Positions 1-9,793 are shown, numbered from the stretch's first letter. The stretch: DNA of 64,000 bases from Alistipes montrealensis (GCF_018362775.1 NZ_JAGYXY010000002.1:302769-366768), one strand, 5' to 3'. Made by a program: numbers and translations. Notes: generated from the letters alone by a model not told the origin.

Positions 1-2440
1 CGCCGATGTAATAGGTTCCGCCTTTCTCTTCGCGCACGGTCGTCAGGTAACGCGCGCCGAGAATATAGGAGACGTAGCGCAGCGCGGCATAATTGGCCGG
101 CGTATAATCGAACTTGCCATGGTAGATGCGCTCGATCGACGACTTGGGCGTCACGGCGCCCGGGAAAACCGCATCGTACTCCCTCGTGCCGGGTACGATC
201 TCGAAATCCTCCTTCTTGAATTTCTGCTTCGGGGCGGCAGGCAGCGAACCGATGTATTTCTCGATGAGCGGCCGCGCCTCGCCGGCAGGCATCTCGCCCG
301 CGAAGAAGAAGACGAAATCGGCGGCGTTGCCGAAGAGTTTGTCGTAGAGTTTGCGGGCCGCTTCCCGGTCGAAACGGTCGAGCGTCGAAAGCGTCGCCCG
401 CCGGAGCCACGGATGACCGCCATATTTCGTGCTGTCGGCACGCTCGGCGAAAAGCGCCTTGGGCGACTTTTCCTTCCCGAGCGACGCGCGGGCCAGGCCG
501 AGGTAGTCGCCATAGGCCTGTTCCGAGAAATTAGGCTCAGTAATATAGAGGTGCAGGAATTGCAGCAACAATTCGAAGTCAGCCGCACTTGCCGCTCCCG
601 AGAAGGAGCTCGCATCCCGGCCCAGCGTCGCCATCAGGCTGGCGTCATGCGAAGAGAGCAGGTCGCGCATACTGCTACGGTCGAGATCCTTTACGCCCAT
701 CGTACGGACGTAGTTCTGGAGCAGATGCATGCCTTCGACATCGCTGTCGCGGGCAAAACCGCCCTCATTAATAGCCGCCACGCCGACTTTACGCGTACCG
801 ATCACTTCGGGAACGGTCCGCCAGAATACCTTCACGCCGTTCGAGAGCGTCCACTCCTCGGCTCCGAAGGCCGCCTTGCGGGTCTTGACGACCTTTCCGG
901 GAGTTACTTTCGCCGTGAAGAGCGGTCCGGCGGCCTTTCCGCTGCGTTCGGGACGGGCTATCTCAGCATGCTTCACCGAGTCGATCAAAGCGAAAGCATC
1001 GGCTTCAGAGGGGACCTTGTCCATATACTCTTCGGGCGACGACACGAGTACGAGCATACCCTTCGGCGAGGTCATGCCGATACGCAGCCGGTTCAACGCC
1101 TCAGGCGTCAGGGCATCGAGCTGCTCTTCGACAATACGCGTCCGGTCTTCGGGCGTTGCGTAAGGCACATTACGCGTAAAATGCTCCACATATCGCCCGG
1201 CCAGGTCGGTATTCGTTGCGAGACGGTATTTCTCCAGCGCTTTCTTCTCCGCCTTGGCGACCTTGGCTTTGGCGGCTTCGAACTCCTCGTCGCTGAAACC
1301 GTAGCGGCGCATCTGTTCCACGTCGGTCAGGATGCCCGCCAGCGCTTCGCGCATGTCCTGTTCCCTGGGCAGCGCCGTCAGCATGAGGGTGTTGCGGCAC
1401 GTAGCGAGGCTTCCCGTAACAGCCACGACGCGCTTGTAACGCACATCGGGGCGCTTCTCGGCCTCAGCCAGCCGGGAACGCGCCATTTCGAGGAAGACCT
1501 TGCGTGCCAGGTCGTCGCGCACGGCCCCCACCGTCGCACGCTCTTCGGCCGACGGATAGGGCTGGTAAAAAATCAGTTTCACGGCCACGGCCTTGGTCTC
1601 GGGGTCGGTCACCACGCTGTAACGGGGCTTGTCGCGCCACGGAATGTCGTAAACCTCCTTCGGCGCCGGGTTTTCGGCCTTCGGGATCGACGACATCAAG
1701 TCGCGGATTTTCCGCTCCATCGCGTCCACATCCACATCGCCCACGACGATTACGGCCTGCAAATCGGGACGATACCACTTGTGGTAAAAGTCGACGAGCG
1801 TCTGCCGCTCGAAGTTGTTGACGATATCCATGTCGCCGATCACGTCTCGGCGGGCGTATTTCGACCCGTCGTATTCGACCTGGGCCGACTTGCGGACCAT
1901 GCGCGAACGGGCGTCGTTGCCGCGCCGCCACTCCTCGCGGATCACGCCCCGCTCCGACTCGATCTCGTCGGGTTCGCACGAGATGTAATAGGACCAGTCG
2001 TGCAGGATCAGCAGCAGCGAATCCACCAGTCCTTCGCGAACCAGCGGCACATTCGAAACGTTGTAGACCGTCCGGTCGCGCGACGTATAGGCATTGACAT
2101 TATAGCCGAAACGCACGCCGTTCGCCGCCAGGTAGTTGAGAATCCCCTTCCCGGGAAAATTTTTCGTGCCGTTGAAAGCCATGTGTTCGAGGAAGTGGGC
2201 CAGTCCGTTCTGGTTATCCTCCTCCTGCAAGGCGCCGACATCGTGGGCTATGAAAAAATCAGCCCGCTGTTTGGGGTTGTCGTAATGCCGGATGTAATAA
2301 GTCATTCCGTTGTCGAGTCGCCCGACCCGCACCTCGCCGTCGAGGGGAATCTTCTCTTGCAGGCCTGCAGGGACCTGCGCCGCAACCGGGACGGCCAGCA
2401 GGCAAAACAGGGCCGCACGGATCAAAACAGATTTTTTCAT
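1..2440 (-). CDS. M16 (pitrilysin/insulinase) family zinc peptidase, C-terminus beyond left edge
   Basis: Reading the minus strand from the ATG at 2440 gives an open frame that runs off the left edge, so about 813 residues are present of a family that is usually 900 or more. A signal peptide (residues 1-21, ending VAAQ) points to export. The inverted zinc motif HxxEH is seen as HFLEH at residues 82-86, and Glu163 in SERG lies at the spacing expected for the third zinc ligand. A second M16-type half follows from about residue 500. M16 enzymes of this form degrade peptides in the periplasm or outside the cell. The opposite strand carries a long stop-free frame here, but it has no family features. 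Function is secure at family level; the substrate is unknown. Confidence 0.93.
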   Translation of the reverse strand, partial: MKKSVLIRAALFCLLAVPVAAQVPAGLQEKIPLDGEVRVGRLDNGMTYYIRHYDNPKQRADFFIAHDVGALQEEDNQNGLAHFLEHMAFNGTKNFPGKGILNYLAANGVRFGYNVNAYTSRDRTVYNVSNVPLVREGLVDSLLLILHDWSYYISCEPDEIESERGVIREEWRRGNDARSRMVRKSAQVEYDGSKYARRDVIGDMDIVNNFERQTLVDFYHKWYRPDLQAVIVVGDVDVDAMERKIRDLMSSIPKAENPAPKEVYDIPWRDKPRYSVVTDPETKAVAVKLIFYQPYPSAEERATVGAVRDDLARKVFLEMARSRLAEAEKRPDVRYKRVVAVTGSLATCRNTLMLTALPREQDMREALAGILTDVEQMRRYGFSDEEFEAAKAKVAKAEKKALEKYRLATNTDLAGRYVEHFTRNVPYATPEDRTRIVEEQLDALTPEALNRLRIGMTSPKGMLVLVSSPEEYMDKVPSEADAFALIDSVKHAEIARPERSGKAAGPLFTAKVTPGKVVKTRKAAFGAEEWTLSNGVKVFWRTVPEVIGTRKVGVAAINEGGFARDSDVEGMHLLQNYVRTMGVKDLDRSSMRDLLSSHDASLMATLGRDASSFSGAASAADFELLLQFLHLYITEPNFSEQAYGDYLGLARASLGKEKSPKALFAERADSTKYGGHPWLRRATLSTLDRFDREAARKLYDKLFGNAADFVFFFAGEMPAGEARPLIEKYIGSLPAAPKQKFKKEDFEIVPGTREYDAVFPGAVTPKSSIERIYHGKFDYTPANYAALRYVSYILGARYLTTVREEKGGTYYIG

Positions 2441-2473
2441 CGTGGATTCGCTTAATTACTTGGTGTAGTCTCA

Positions 2474-2481
2474 CAAATATA
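2474..2481 (-). promoter_or_regulatory. Putative -7 box of the M16 peptidase gene
   Basis: The minus strand reads TATATTTG, an exact match to the Bacteroidetes -7 consensus TAnnTTTG, 33 bases upstream of the ATG. I see no convincing -33 TTTG at 19-21 bases, so this is tentative. Confidence 0.4.
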
Positions 2482-2545
2482 GTAAAAAGTCGCATAGAAG
2501 GCGCTAAAAAACAAATAACGCGTACCAATTACTCACCAAAATAAT

Positions 2546-2553
2546 TACCTTTG
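2546..2553 (+). promoter_or_regulatory. Putative -7 box of the polyferredoxin gene
   Basis: TACCTTTG matches TAnnTTTG and lies 31 bases before the ATG at 2585. The -33 element is not evident. Confidence 0.45.
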
Positions 2554-2584
2554 CGTATACACACATCATTTACAACCCGAACAA

Positions 2585-4543
2585 ATGAAAAGAAAAAGCA
2601 ATTGGTTAAAGAATTTGCTGCAGTGGGGCACGCTCGCAGCAATCGTGGGATTTGTGGTCTACGGGCTCACCCTCGGGGAGAAACCCGCGGACGTGGAGGC
2701 TTACTGCCCGTTCGGCGGTTTGCAGGCACTGGGCAGTTACCTGGTACGCAACTCACTGGCCTGCTCGATGTCCATGGTGCAGATCATGGTGGGCGTCATG
2801 CTCGTCGTGGGAGTCGTACTTTTCAGCAAACTCTTCTGCGGCTACCTCTGCCCGCTGGGAACCGTCAGCGAATGGATGGGCAAAGGCGGCAGGAAACTGA
2901 AAGTCAATGCCGAAATCCGCCCGGGAAGCATCGCCGACCGTGCGCTCCGCATCATTAAATACGCGCTGCTGTTCCTCGTTTTCTACATGTCGGTGTCGAG
3001 CAGCGAACTTTTCTGCAAGAATTTCGACCCTTATTACGCCATTGCCACGGGTTTCAAAGGTGAAATTACCGCCTGGATGACCATTATTTCGATTGCGGTA
3101 CTCTTCCTCGGCAGTTTCTTCGTAAAAATGTTCTGGTGCAAATACATCTGCCCGCTGGGCGCACTGAGCAATATCTTCAAGTTCACGATCACCTTCGTCG
3201 GCATCGTCATCCTGCTGTGGGTGCTGGGCCTGCTGGGCGTAGGTTCGGCCTGGGTATGGGCGCTGGGCGCCGCCTGTGTCGTGGGTTACCTCTGGGAGAT
3301 GATCTACCTCAAAAGCAAGGTCTTCCCGCTGCTGCACATCGTCCGCGACGAAGCTTCGTGCACCAAGTGCGACGTTTGCCGGCGCAAATGCCCCTATTCG
3401 ATCGACATCAAGAACCTCGACAAGGTAAAACACATCGACTGCACGCTCTGCGGAACCTGCGTCTCGGCCTGCCCGGAAGATTCGCTGCAGGTCGGCGGCA
3501 AACGGTCGCTGCGCTGGCTGCCCGGCATCCTGGCCGTCGCGCTCTTCGGCGCCGCGCTGTGGTTCGGCAGTCATTGGGAACTCCCGACCATCGACGAGAA
3601 GTGGGGCGAGTTCGAGCAGGTCGAAGGTATGCAGACCTACGAGATCGAAGGCCTCACGTCGGTAAAATGCTTCGGCAGTTCGAAGGCTTTCTCCGCCAAG
3701 ATGCAGAAAGTACCCGGCGTCTACGGCGTCAAAACGTTCGTGAAACGCCATGCGGTAGTCATCAGCTACGACCCCAAGGCAATCGACCAAACGGGTATCG
3801 ACAAGGCGATTTTCGCACCCACAACCATGAAGTTCACATCGCCCAAGGCCGGCGCCGACTCGCTTTCGATCGTCCGCATCGGCGTCGAGGGACTCCACGA
3901 TAAGATGGACATGGTCTACTTCGGGGCTATCCTGCGCAATATCGACGGCATCTGCGGCTTCGACGCACAATACGACTGCCCGGTAGCCGTTACGCTCTAC
4001 GTCGATCCCTCGGCCTCGGTTCCCGAAAAGATGCTCCGCGACTCGATCGAGGTCAAGGAGGCCCACATGCTGGCCCACGGCGGCAAGGTCCGGGTGATTC
4101 CGGTTCACTACCAGCTCAAGAGCTACGCCCCCGCAGCCGGCAAGATCGCCCGCCGCGAGTTCCTCGACCTGATGTTCGCACAGACCCGCGACCTTTCGGC
4201 GCCGTTCAAGCACAACACCGAGACCTACGGCGACGACGAGAAATATCCCAAAGGCGTTTATGAAGTCGAGTGCCGGGGCATCGAGAAGCCGCTCATCAAG
4301 CGCAGTTTCCCCTACTTCCGCGGATTCCTCTCGCTCAAGGAGGGCATCACGCGTCTCGACGTGGCACTGAACGACGAGGAGGTTCCCGTACTGCGGATCG
4401 TCTACGTCAAGTCGATGTGGGACGATGCGAAGATCTGGAACGAACTGCTCAACGCCAAGGTATGGCCCGTAAAATACAACGACGGCACGCTCAAGGACGA
4501 AGAGCCGAAGTTCACCTTCAAAACCGAAGGGCGCACGCTCTGA
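2585..4543 (+). CDS. Membrane polyferredoxin (NapH/CcoG-like 4Fe-4S protein) with C-terminal domain
   Basis: A 652-residue integral membrane iron-sulfur protein. The N-terminal half has several membrane segments (about 12-30, 62-82, 121-138, 163-181, 200-240) with paired Cys-Pro motifs (CPFGG at 41, CGYLCPLG at 85-92, CKYICPLG at 185-192), as in NapH/CcoG/YccM-type electron carriers. Two classical 4Fe-4S motifs follow (Cys259/262/265/269 and Cys286/289/292/296). After another membrane segment (about 311-328) comes a soluble region of roughly 320 residues. It begins with a ferredoxin-like stretch resembling a heavy-metal-associated domain but keeps only one cysteine (Cys362). A role in membrane electron transfer or metal handling is inference. 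A strong terminator follows. Confidence 0.85.
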   Translation: MKRKSNWLKNLLQWGTLAAIVGFVVYGLTLGEKPADVEAYCPFGGLQALGSYLVRNSLACSMSMVQIMVGVMLVVGVVLFSKLFCGYLCPLGTVSEWMGKGGRKLKVNAEIRPGSIADRALRIIKYALLFLVFYMSVSSSELFCKNFDPYYAIATGFKGEITAWMTIISIAVLFLGSFFVKMFWCKYICPLGALSNIFKFTITFVGIVILLWVLGLLGVGSAWVWALGAACVVGYLWEMIYLKSKVFPLLHIVRDEASCTKCDVCRRKCPYSIDIKNLDKVKHIDCTLCGTCVSACPEDSLQVGGKRSLRWLPGILAVALFGAALWFGSHWELPTIDEKWGEFEQVEGMQTYEIEGLTSVKCFGSSKAFSAKMQKVPGVYGVKTFVKRHAVVISYDPKAIDQTGIDKAIFAPTTMKFTSPKAGADSLSIVRIGVEGLHDKMDMVYFGAILRNIDGICGFDAQYDCPVAVTLYVDPSASVPEKMLRDSIEVKEAHMLAHGGKVRVIPVHYQLKSYAPAAGKIARREFLDLMFAQTRDLSAPFKHNTETYGDDEKYPKGVYEVECRGIEKPLIKRSFPYFRGFLSLKEGITRLDVALNDEEVPVLRIVYVKSMWDDAKIWNELLNAKVWPVKYNDGTLKDEEPKFTFKTEGRTL

Positions 4544-4557
4544 CGCAACATACTTAC

Positions 4558-4588
4558 AAGGGGCTTGTGATACGCAAGCCCCTTTTTT
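4558..4588 (+). terminator. Rho-independent terminator after the polyferredoxin gene
   Basis: A 9-bp perfect stem (4559-4567 with 4575-4583) and a 7-base loop are followed by a run of six T, 15 bases after the stop codon. Confidence 0.9.
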
Positions 4589-4606
4589 GAATAAACAGAA
4601 CCGACT

Positions 4607-6781
4607 ATGAAAAAAGCGATTTTTTATTTACTGGTCTGCGCGTTGCTTCCCGCCGCCGCATCTGCCAACGAAGGCATGTGGCTGGTCAGCACATTCCAGA
4701 ACATGATCTACCCCCAGATGAAGAAGGAGGGGCTGAAGCTCAAGCCCGGGGAGATTTACAACGAGGAATCCCCGGCGCTGTGCAACGCCATCGTGGCCGT
4801 CGACGGCGGCATGGGTACGGGCAGCGTAATTTCCGACAAGGGACTCGTCATCACCAACCACCACGTGGCCTACGGCGACATCCACTCGCTGAGCACCCCC
4901 GCGAAAAACTACCTCGAAGAGGGTTTCTGGGCCCTTGAACAAAAGGACGAACTGCCGCTCAAAGGCAAGACCGTAACCTTCCTGCGCAAGGTCGCCGACG
5001 TGACGGACGAAGCCCTGGCCATCCGCGACTCGCTCGAAAAGGCCAACAGCCTCGGCGTTTTCGGAACCCGCAAGGTCTACGGCATCCTCGAAAGGAAATA
5101 CGGCAAGGAGACGCCCTTCGAAGTCGAGTGCGCCTCGATGTGGAAAGGCAAGAAATACCTGCTTTTCTATTACGAAACCTATAAGGACGTGCGCCTCGTC
5201 GGTGCGCCGCCCGTGAAGATCGGCGCCTTCGGCGGTGAACAGGACAACTGGGGCTGGCCCCAGCACAAGGGCGATTTCGCCCTCTACCGCGTCTACGGCG
5301 ACGCGAAGGGCCGCCCGGCCGCCTATTCGAAGGACAACGTGCCCATCACGCCCCGCAAGGTGCTCAACGTCTCGACCGGCGGCATCCACGACCGCGACTA
5401 TGCCATGGTCATCGGTTTCCCGGGCCGTACCAACCGCTACATGTCGTCGTTCGCCGTACGCGAGAAGGAATACGTGACCAACCCCATCGTGATCAAGGCG
5501 CGCCACGACCGCCTCGACATCATGAAGCGCCACATGGAGGCCGACCCCGACGTACGCCTGATGTACAGCGACAAATACTTCGGCATCAGCAACTACGCCG
5601 ACTACGCCAAATGGGAGAACATCTGCCTGCGCCGTTACGACGTGATCGGCATCCGTGCCGCCGAGGAGCAGCGCCTCGCCGCCTGGATCGACGCCGACCC
5701 GGCCCGCAAGGCCGAATACGGCGACCTGCTCGCCAACCTGAAAAAGGGCTACGAAGCGCGCGCCCAGGCCGTACGCTGCAAGTGTTATTACCAGGAGACG
5801 TGGATTCGCCCGAGCGACGTAATGATGACGGCCAACCGTCTCGGCACGCTCGTCGACCGGATGCTGCGCGACAGCATCGCCACGGTAAAGGACGGCGACA
5901 AGGACTTCGCAGGCGTGAAGAGCAACACCCGGCGGATGATGAAGGATTTCGACCCGGCCACCGACAAGGAGGTGCTGACACAGATGGTGCAGAGTTTCAC
6001 AGACAACGTCCCCCGCGAAATGTGGGGCGACCGACTGCCGCAGCTTTACGACCGCTTCGAAGGCAACGTTCCGGCGCTGATCGACTACGCTTTCGAAAAT
6101 ACCTGCTGCACCAGCTACGAGAAACTGTGCGCCTGGTTCGCCGAACCCCGTTCCGCAGAAGACATCCTCTCCGACCCGATGGCGGCCATGGCCAATTCGG
6201 TCAGCTCGCGGTGCTTCGCCGAGAATCTCAAGCAGGCCGAAGGAGCCTCCGGCATCGACACCGACGCCGAAGAACTGCGCTATGCCCACGCTATCTACGA
6301 GATGCGCGAATCGGAGGGCGTGCCCCAATACCCCGACGCCAACTCGACGATGCGCCTCACCTACGGAACCGTAGGTCCGGTTTCGCCGAAGGACGCCGTG
6401 CACTACGACTCCCGGTCGACGATCGACGGCTACCCCGAAAAATACAACCCCGACGACTACGAATTCCGTGTCGACGAGCGGATGTTCTCACTCATCCGCA
6501 ACAAGGACTGGGGCCGCTGGGGCGAAAACGGCCAGCTCTACGTCAATTTCCTCACCAACAACGACATTACGGGCGGCAACTCGGGCAGCCCGGTGCTCAA
6601 CGCCAAAGGCGACGTGATCGGACTGGCGTTCGACGGCAACCGCGAGTCGATGTCGGGCGACATCTACTTCCATCCGACCAACTTCAAGACCGTCTGCGTC
6701 GACATCCGCTTCGTGCTGTGGATCATGGACAAGTACGCCGGCGCCGAAAAGCTGATCGAAGAAATGCGGCTGGTGAAATAA
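4607..6781 (+). CDS. S46 family dipeptidyl-peptidase, DPP7-like
   Basis: A 724-residue exported serine peptidase of family S46, which removes dipeptides from the N-termini of peptides in the periplasm of asaccharolytic Bacteroidetes. A signal peptide ends near residue 20 (AASA). The catalytic His is in ITNHHVAYG (His86) and the nucleophile is Ser659 in GGNSGSP. The residue 18 positions after the catalytic Ser decides P1 preference in this family: Gly in DPP7/DAP-BII types (hydrophobic P1) and Arg in DPP11 (acidic P1). Here it is Gly677, which favours a DPP7-like enzyme. Terminators lie on both sides, so it is probably transcribed alone. Family is certain; specificity is inferred. Confidence 0.95.
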   Translation: MKKAIFYLLVCALLPAAASANEGMWLVSTFQNMIYPQMKKEGLKLKPGEIYNEESPALCNAIVAVDGGMGTGSVISDKGLVITNHHVAYGDIHSLSTPAKNYLEEGFWALEQKDELPLKGKTVTFLRKVADVTDEALAIRDSLEKANSLGVFGTRKVYGILERKYGKETPFEVECASMWKGKKYLLFYYETYKDVRLVGAPPVKIGAFGGEQDNWGWPQHKGDFALYRVYGDAKGRPAAYSKDNVPITPRKVLNVSTGGIHDRDYAMVIGFPGRTNRYMSSFAVREKEYVTNPIVIKARHDRLDIMKRHMEADPDVRLMYSDKYFGISNYADYAKWENICLRRYDVIGIRAAEEQRLAAWIDADPARKAEYGDLLANLKKGYEARAQAVRCKCYYQETWIRPSDVMMTANRLGTLVDRMLRDSIATVKDGDKDFAGVKSNTRRMMKDFDPATDKEVLTQMVQSFTDNVPREMWGDRLPQLYDRFEGNVPALIDYAFENTCCTSYEKLCAWFAEPRSAEDILSDPMAAMANSVSSRCFAENLKQAEGASGIDTDAEELRYAHAIYEMRESEGVPQYPDANSTMRLTYGTVGPVSPKDAVHYDSRSTIDGYPEKYNPDDYEFRVDERMFSLIRNKDWGRWGENGQLYVNFLTNNDITGGNSGSPVLNAKGDVIGLAFDGNRESMSGDIYFHPTNFKTVCVDIRFVLWIMDKYAGAEKLIEEMRLVK

Positions 6782-6803
6782 CCCGCCCTTAATTTATACA
6801 GGA

Positions 6804-6835
6804 GAACGGACCCGGTCGGGGTCCGTTCTTTTTTT
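6804..6835 (+). terminator. Terminator of the S46 peptidase gene
   Basis: The stem GAACGGACC (6804-6812) pairs with GGTCCGTTC (6820-6828) and is followed by a T run, 22 bases after the stop codon. Confidence 0.9.
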
Positions 6836-6849
6836 GACATCCCGGCAAC

Positions 6850-6887
6850 AAAAAACCCGCAGGGCTTTAAAGCCCTGCGGGTTTTTA
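6850..6887. terminator. Bidirectional terminator between convergent genes
   Basis: A perfect 18-bp inverted repeat (6851-6868 with 6869-6886) has A5 on one side and T5 on the other, so it works on either strand. It lies just beyond the end of the minus-strand barrel gene at 6904 and backs up the plus-strand terminator. Confidence 0.92.
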
Positions 6888-6903
6888 ATCGGGAAACGGA
6901 GGG

Positions 6904-8493
6904 TCAGAAATTCAGACCCACGGCTGCGAACACGCCGCCCCGGCGGCTGCCGTCCATCAGTCCGCTGCGAGCCCATGCGGCGCGCCCTTTCAGGTCGACG
7001 TAAAGGCCGATCTTTTTCGCCGGGAAGTAATGCGTATAACGCAGGCCCGCCTCGCCGTTCAGGCGGTCGTTGGTCAAGAAAGCGTACTCCTGGGCCAGCA
7101 GGTCGGCCCGGTAGTTCTCGTTGTCGATCTGCACGCCCTCGGGACACGTCTTTTCCAACTGGTTCCCGCCGCCGAACGTATATCCGCCACGCGCCGTCAC
7201 GTCGAGCCAATTGCGGCTGTCGAACAGGAAATTCTTCGTCACACCGAGCATCAGCTTCGAAAAGTGCACATCCTGGTTGTACCGCGCCGGAGCGATCGTA
7301 TACTCCGATTCGGTTTTGTAGTAATTATAGGCCACATCGACGATCCACGAACTGCTCCACTCGTTACGCTTGACATAGAGTTTATAGTCAGCGTCGACGC
7401 TGCGCTGCTTCTGCGAGAACTTCAGGAAACGACCGTACTGCTTGTACGATTTTTGGTTGGTCTCCGGATCGAGCTCCAGCTCCTGAATATTGTTGTATTT
7501 CAGCAGGTCGCCCCACGAAGCATCGACCGAAAGCCGCTGATCGACACAACGGCCCGTGAAGTTCAGGACTCCCAGATAACGATAGGTTAACTGATCGTTG
7601 TCGCCCATATGCTGGTCCAAATCGAAACGGAAACGCTCCATTTTGCTGTATTCGGCCGAAAACTGGTTGAAGAACTTCACCCGCTTTCCCAGCTTCAGTT
7701 CCATCTGGGCAGCACCTCCGTATTCGGAACCTTTGTAATAGATATCATAGAAAGTCTCGGTTCCTCCAAGCTGCTGGCTGGTATAAAACCACATACCTTC
7801 GAAGAAATAGATCATTCCGCCAGTCGTATTCGTACCGAAAGCCTTGTAGCCAATCCGCTCTGTTATACGTTTATATGTAAAATTAAGACCGGCATCCACT
7901 ACCTTCGAAGTAAACATTACACCCGGCTGAACGCTCATGTACATAGAAGTCGTCTTATTGCGCGAGTCACGGCGCTTTGCCAGGCTGCGATCTTCGTATT
8001 TACCCATCGCTCCGATCACCCAGTGGCCCATACGGTAAGCTACCCCGGCCTCGATGGCATAGGTTTCATTGCGCGTGTTACCCGGAATCGAATCGCCGAT
8101 CAGCATCGGAGAATCACCGATATAGGCATTTCCAGCCCAGCTCCGGTCAGTCGAAGCCGCATAATTGTAGCTCAACTTACCGTAGAACGAAAGCCGGTCC
8201 CAACGACGGTACGATTCGGACTGAACGCCGAGCACATTTACCTTCGACCCATCGGTGACATCGCGCAGTCCGCCTTTCTCGAAATCATAATTTACTTCCG
8301 CAATGGAGAGCGAAGCCTGATTAAGCATCAAGCCCGCCGCGTTGTCCGAAACGAGCCATCCGCTTTTCGAACGAATACGTTCCAGGGTATAATATTTTTC
8401 AAGGTTCTCCTTCGGAGTGGAAGACTGGGCGAAAACGCCCGACCCCGCACATACCGCAGTCAACAGGAGTACCGCATATATTTTTTTCTTCAT
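6904..8493 (-). CDS. Outer-membrane beta-barrel protein, DUF6850-like
   Basis: A 529-residue protein with a signal peptide (residues 1-22, VFAQ), then alternating aromatic/hydrophobic strands typical of an outer-membrane barrel and a C-terminal AVGLNF that fits a final beta-strand ending in Phe. It is the last gene of a minus-strand operon after a TonB-dependent receptor and a DUF4876-type lipoprotein; the gap to the upstream gene is 12 bases. This three-gene order recurs in Bacteroidales. The DUF assignment is from memory of similar sequences, not a search. It may be an accessory pore or receptor partner for whatever the operon imports. Confidence 0.75.
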   Translation of the reverse strand: MKKKIYAVLLLTAVCAGSGVFAQSSTPKENLEKYYTLERIRSKSGWLVSDNAAGLMLNQASLSIAEVNYDFEKGGLRDVTDGSKVNVLGVQSESYRRWDRLSFYGKLSYNYAASTDRSWAGNAYIGDSPMLIGDSIPGNTRNETYAIEAGVAYRMGHWVIGAMGKYEDRSLAKRRDSRNKTTSMYMSVQPGVMFTSKVVDAGLNFTYKRITERIGYKAFGTNTTGGMIYFFEGMWFYTSQQLGGTETFYDIYYKGSEYGGAAQMELKLGKRVKFFNQFSAEYSKMERFRFDLDQHMGDNDQLTYRYLGVLNFTGRCVDQRLSVDASWGDLLKYNNIQELELDPETNQKSYKQYGRFLKFSQKQRSVDADYKLYVKRNEWSSSWIVDVAYNYYKTESEYTIAPARYNQDVHFSKLMLGVTKNFLFDSRNWLDVTARGGYTFGGGNQLEKTCPEGVQIDNENYRADLLAQEYAFLTNDRLNGEAGLRYTHYFPAKKIGLYVDLKGRAAWARSGLMDGSRRGGVFAAVGLNF

Positions 8494-8505
8494 AGCTGTT
8501 TGGTT

Positions 8506-9780
8506 TTATCGGTTTTTGTACTCCGTGCAAAGGGTCGGTTCGTCGAGCGGAATCCAGTCATCAGCCGAATTATTCGTATCCTGATAAACCGTACGTCCGA
8601 CGATCTCCGAAGCGCTTTCGTCTACCTTGCGGATATAGGACTGACCGCTGTACGAGGTCGTCGTGATAAACAAAGGTTGAAGACTGATGTCGGAGCAAAG
8701 GCGCGGGACGTGCGTATCGTTGTTACGAAACTCCACACCATCGAGAATACACTCCTTGGGAACCATTATCGAAGGCATATTCGTATATTTCGTAGGCTGA
8801 TACATCACCTTACCGTAAGGCTGGCTTTTGAAGGCCCCATCCTTAACGTACTCATAAGGATCTTCAGGCAAGCGATACACGACGATTGCCGGCGAACTGA
8901 TGGAGAGAACGATCGAATTTCCGGATGCCAGTTCACAGAAGCATTCCAACCGTTCAACGCCTGCAGCAGGAGCTTTCACCGCAGAACTCGATCCAAAACG
9001 ATCGATATACATTGCCCATACATTATCCGCGGCGAGATTCATCGGTCGGCTGGTCTGGTCGGCTGTTTGTTCAACAGCACTCAGAGCAATCACGACCTCT
9101 TCACCCGGCTGTATCGGATGTTCCTGGCCTTTACCCGGAAAAACAAAACCGAAGGCATTGACCGGAATAGAGTCGCGAAGTTCGGTGCTGGTACTTCCCA
9201 ACCAGAATTTATTGTACACGACCGATTTTCCCGAATTGAACGTAGTGTGGAATCCAACTCCCACGCCATCGAGATACTGCACATCGTCGGAATTGTTGCA
9301 GAGCGTGAAATACTGGTCATAGTTATAATTCGCTTTCCCGTCGGCAGTCTTCGTTTTGTGAAAATAAACCTCTTTCAGAATGATCGTCCCACGCGCCGTA
9401 GCTTTAATTTCGAGATTGCTTGTCTCGGCCGACTGACCGTCTTTATTCAGAACAAAATCCTTGGTAGCATGCAGGAACTTGCTAATTCCATCCACATCGG
9501 CCACTTTGCTGATAATCACGCTGTAATTTCCATACTCGGCATCGATCCGGGTTTCACCCTTCGCATCGGTTTCGGTAACATACGTATTTCCGATCTTCGT
9601 ATTGCGCATGGTTACCTTGAATCCCGCCTTGTCGAGCGACGCCAGTTCTCCGGGCAAATCGATAGAAATCAACACCTCTTTGTTGCCGTGAAGCAGTTCA
9701 CTGTCTTTCATATCTTTGAGGCAGCCGCTCAGCAGAAAGATCGCTGCCAAAGGAACCATATAGTATAAAATATTTTTCAT
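8506..9780 (-). CDS. DUF4876-like surface lipoprotein
   Basis: A 424-residue putative lipoprotein. The lipobox LLSGC follows a short hydrophobic stretch. A beta-sandwich-like region (about residues 30-120, with carboxypeptidase-regulatory-like phrases such as TDAKGETRI) precedes a larger domain containing a YFTLCNNS segment. A start nine bases upstream (9789, adding MQT) is possible; the ATG at 9780 gives a conventional signal peptide, so I prefer it. It sits between a TonB-dependent receptor and a barrel protein in one transcript. A role as the receptor's surface substrate-binding or capping partner is inferred from position. Confidence 0.78.
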   Translation of the reverse strand: MKNILYYMVPLAAIFLLSGCLKDMKDSELLHGNKEVLISIDLPGELASLDKAGFKVTMRNTKIGNTYVTETDAKGETRIDAEYGNYSVIISKVADVDGISKFLHATKDFVLNKDGQSAETSNLEIKATARGTIILKEVYFHKTKTADGKANYNYDQYFTLCNNSDDVQYLDGVGVGFHTTFNSGKSVVYNKFWLGSTSTELRDSIPVNAFGFVFPGKGQEHPIQPGEEVVIALSAVEQTADQTSRPMNLAADNVWAMYIDRFGSSSAVKAPAAGVERLECFCELASGNSIVLSISSPAIVVYRLPEDPYEYVKDGAFKSQPYGKVMYQPTKYTNMPSIMVPKECILDGVEFRNNDTHVPRLCSDISLQPLFITTTSYSGQSYIRKVDESASEIVGRTVYQDTNNSADDWIPLDEPTLCTEYKNR

Positions 9781-9793
9781 CGTCTGCAACTCT

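Noticed and set aside
119..2455. Long plus-strand open frame of 778 codons
   Set aside because: It is antisense to the M16 peptidase, whose HxxEH motif and signal peptide are clear; the antisense product has no recognisable features.
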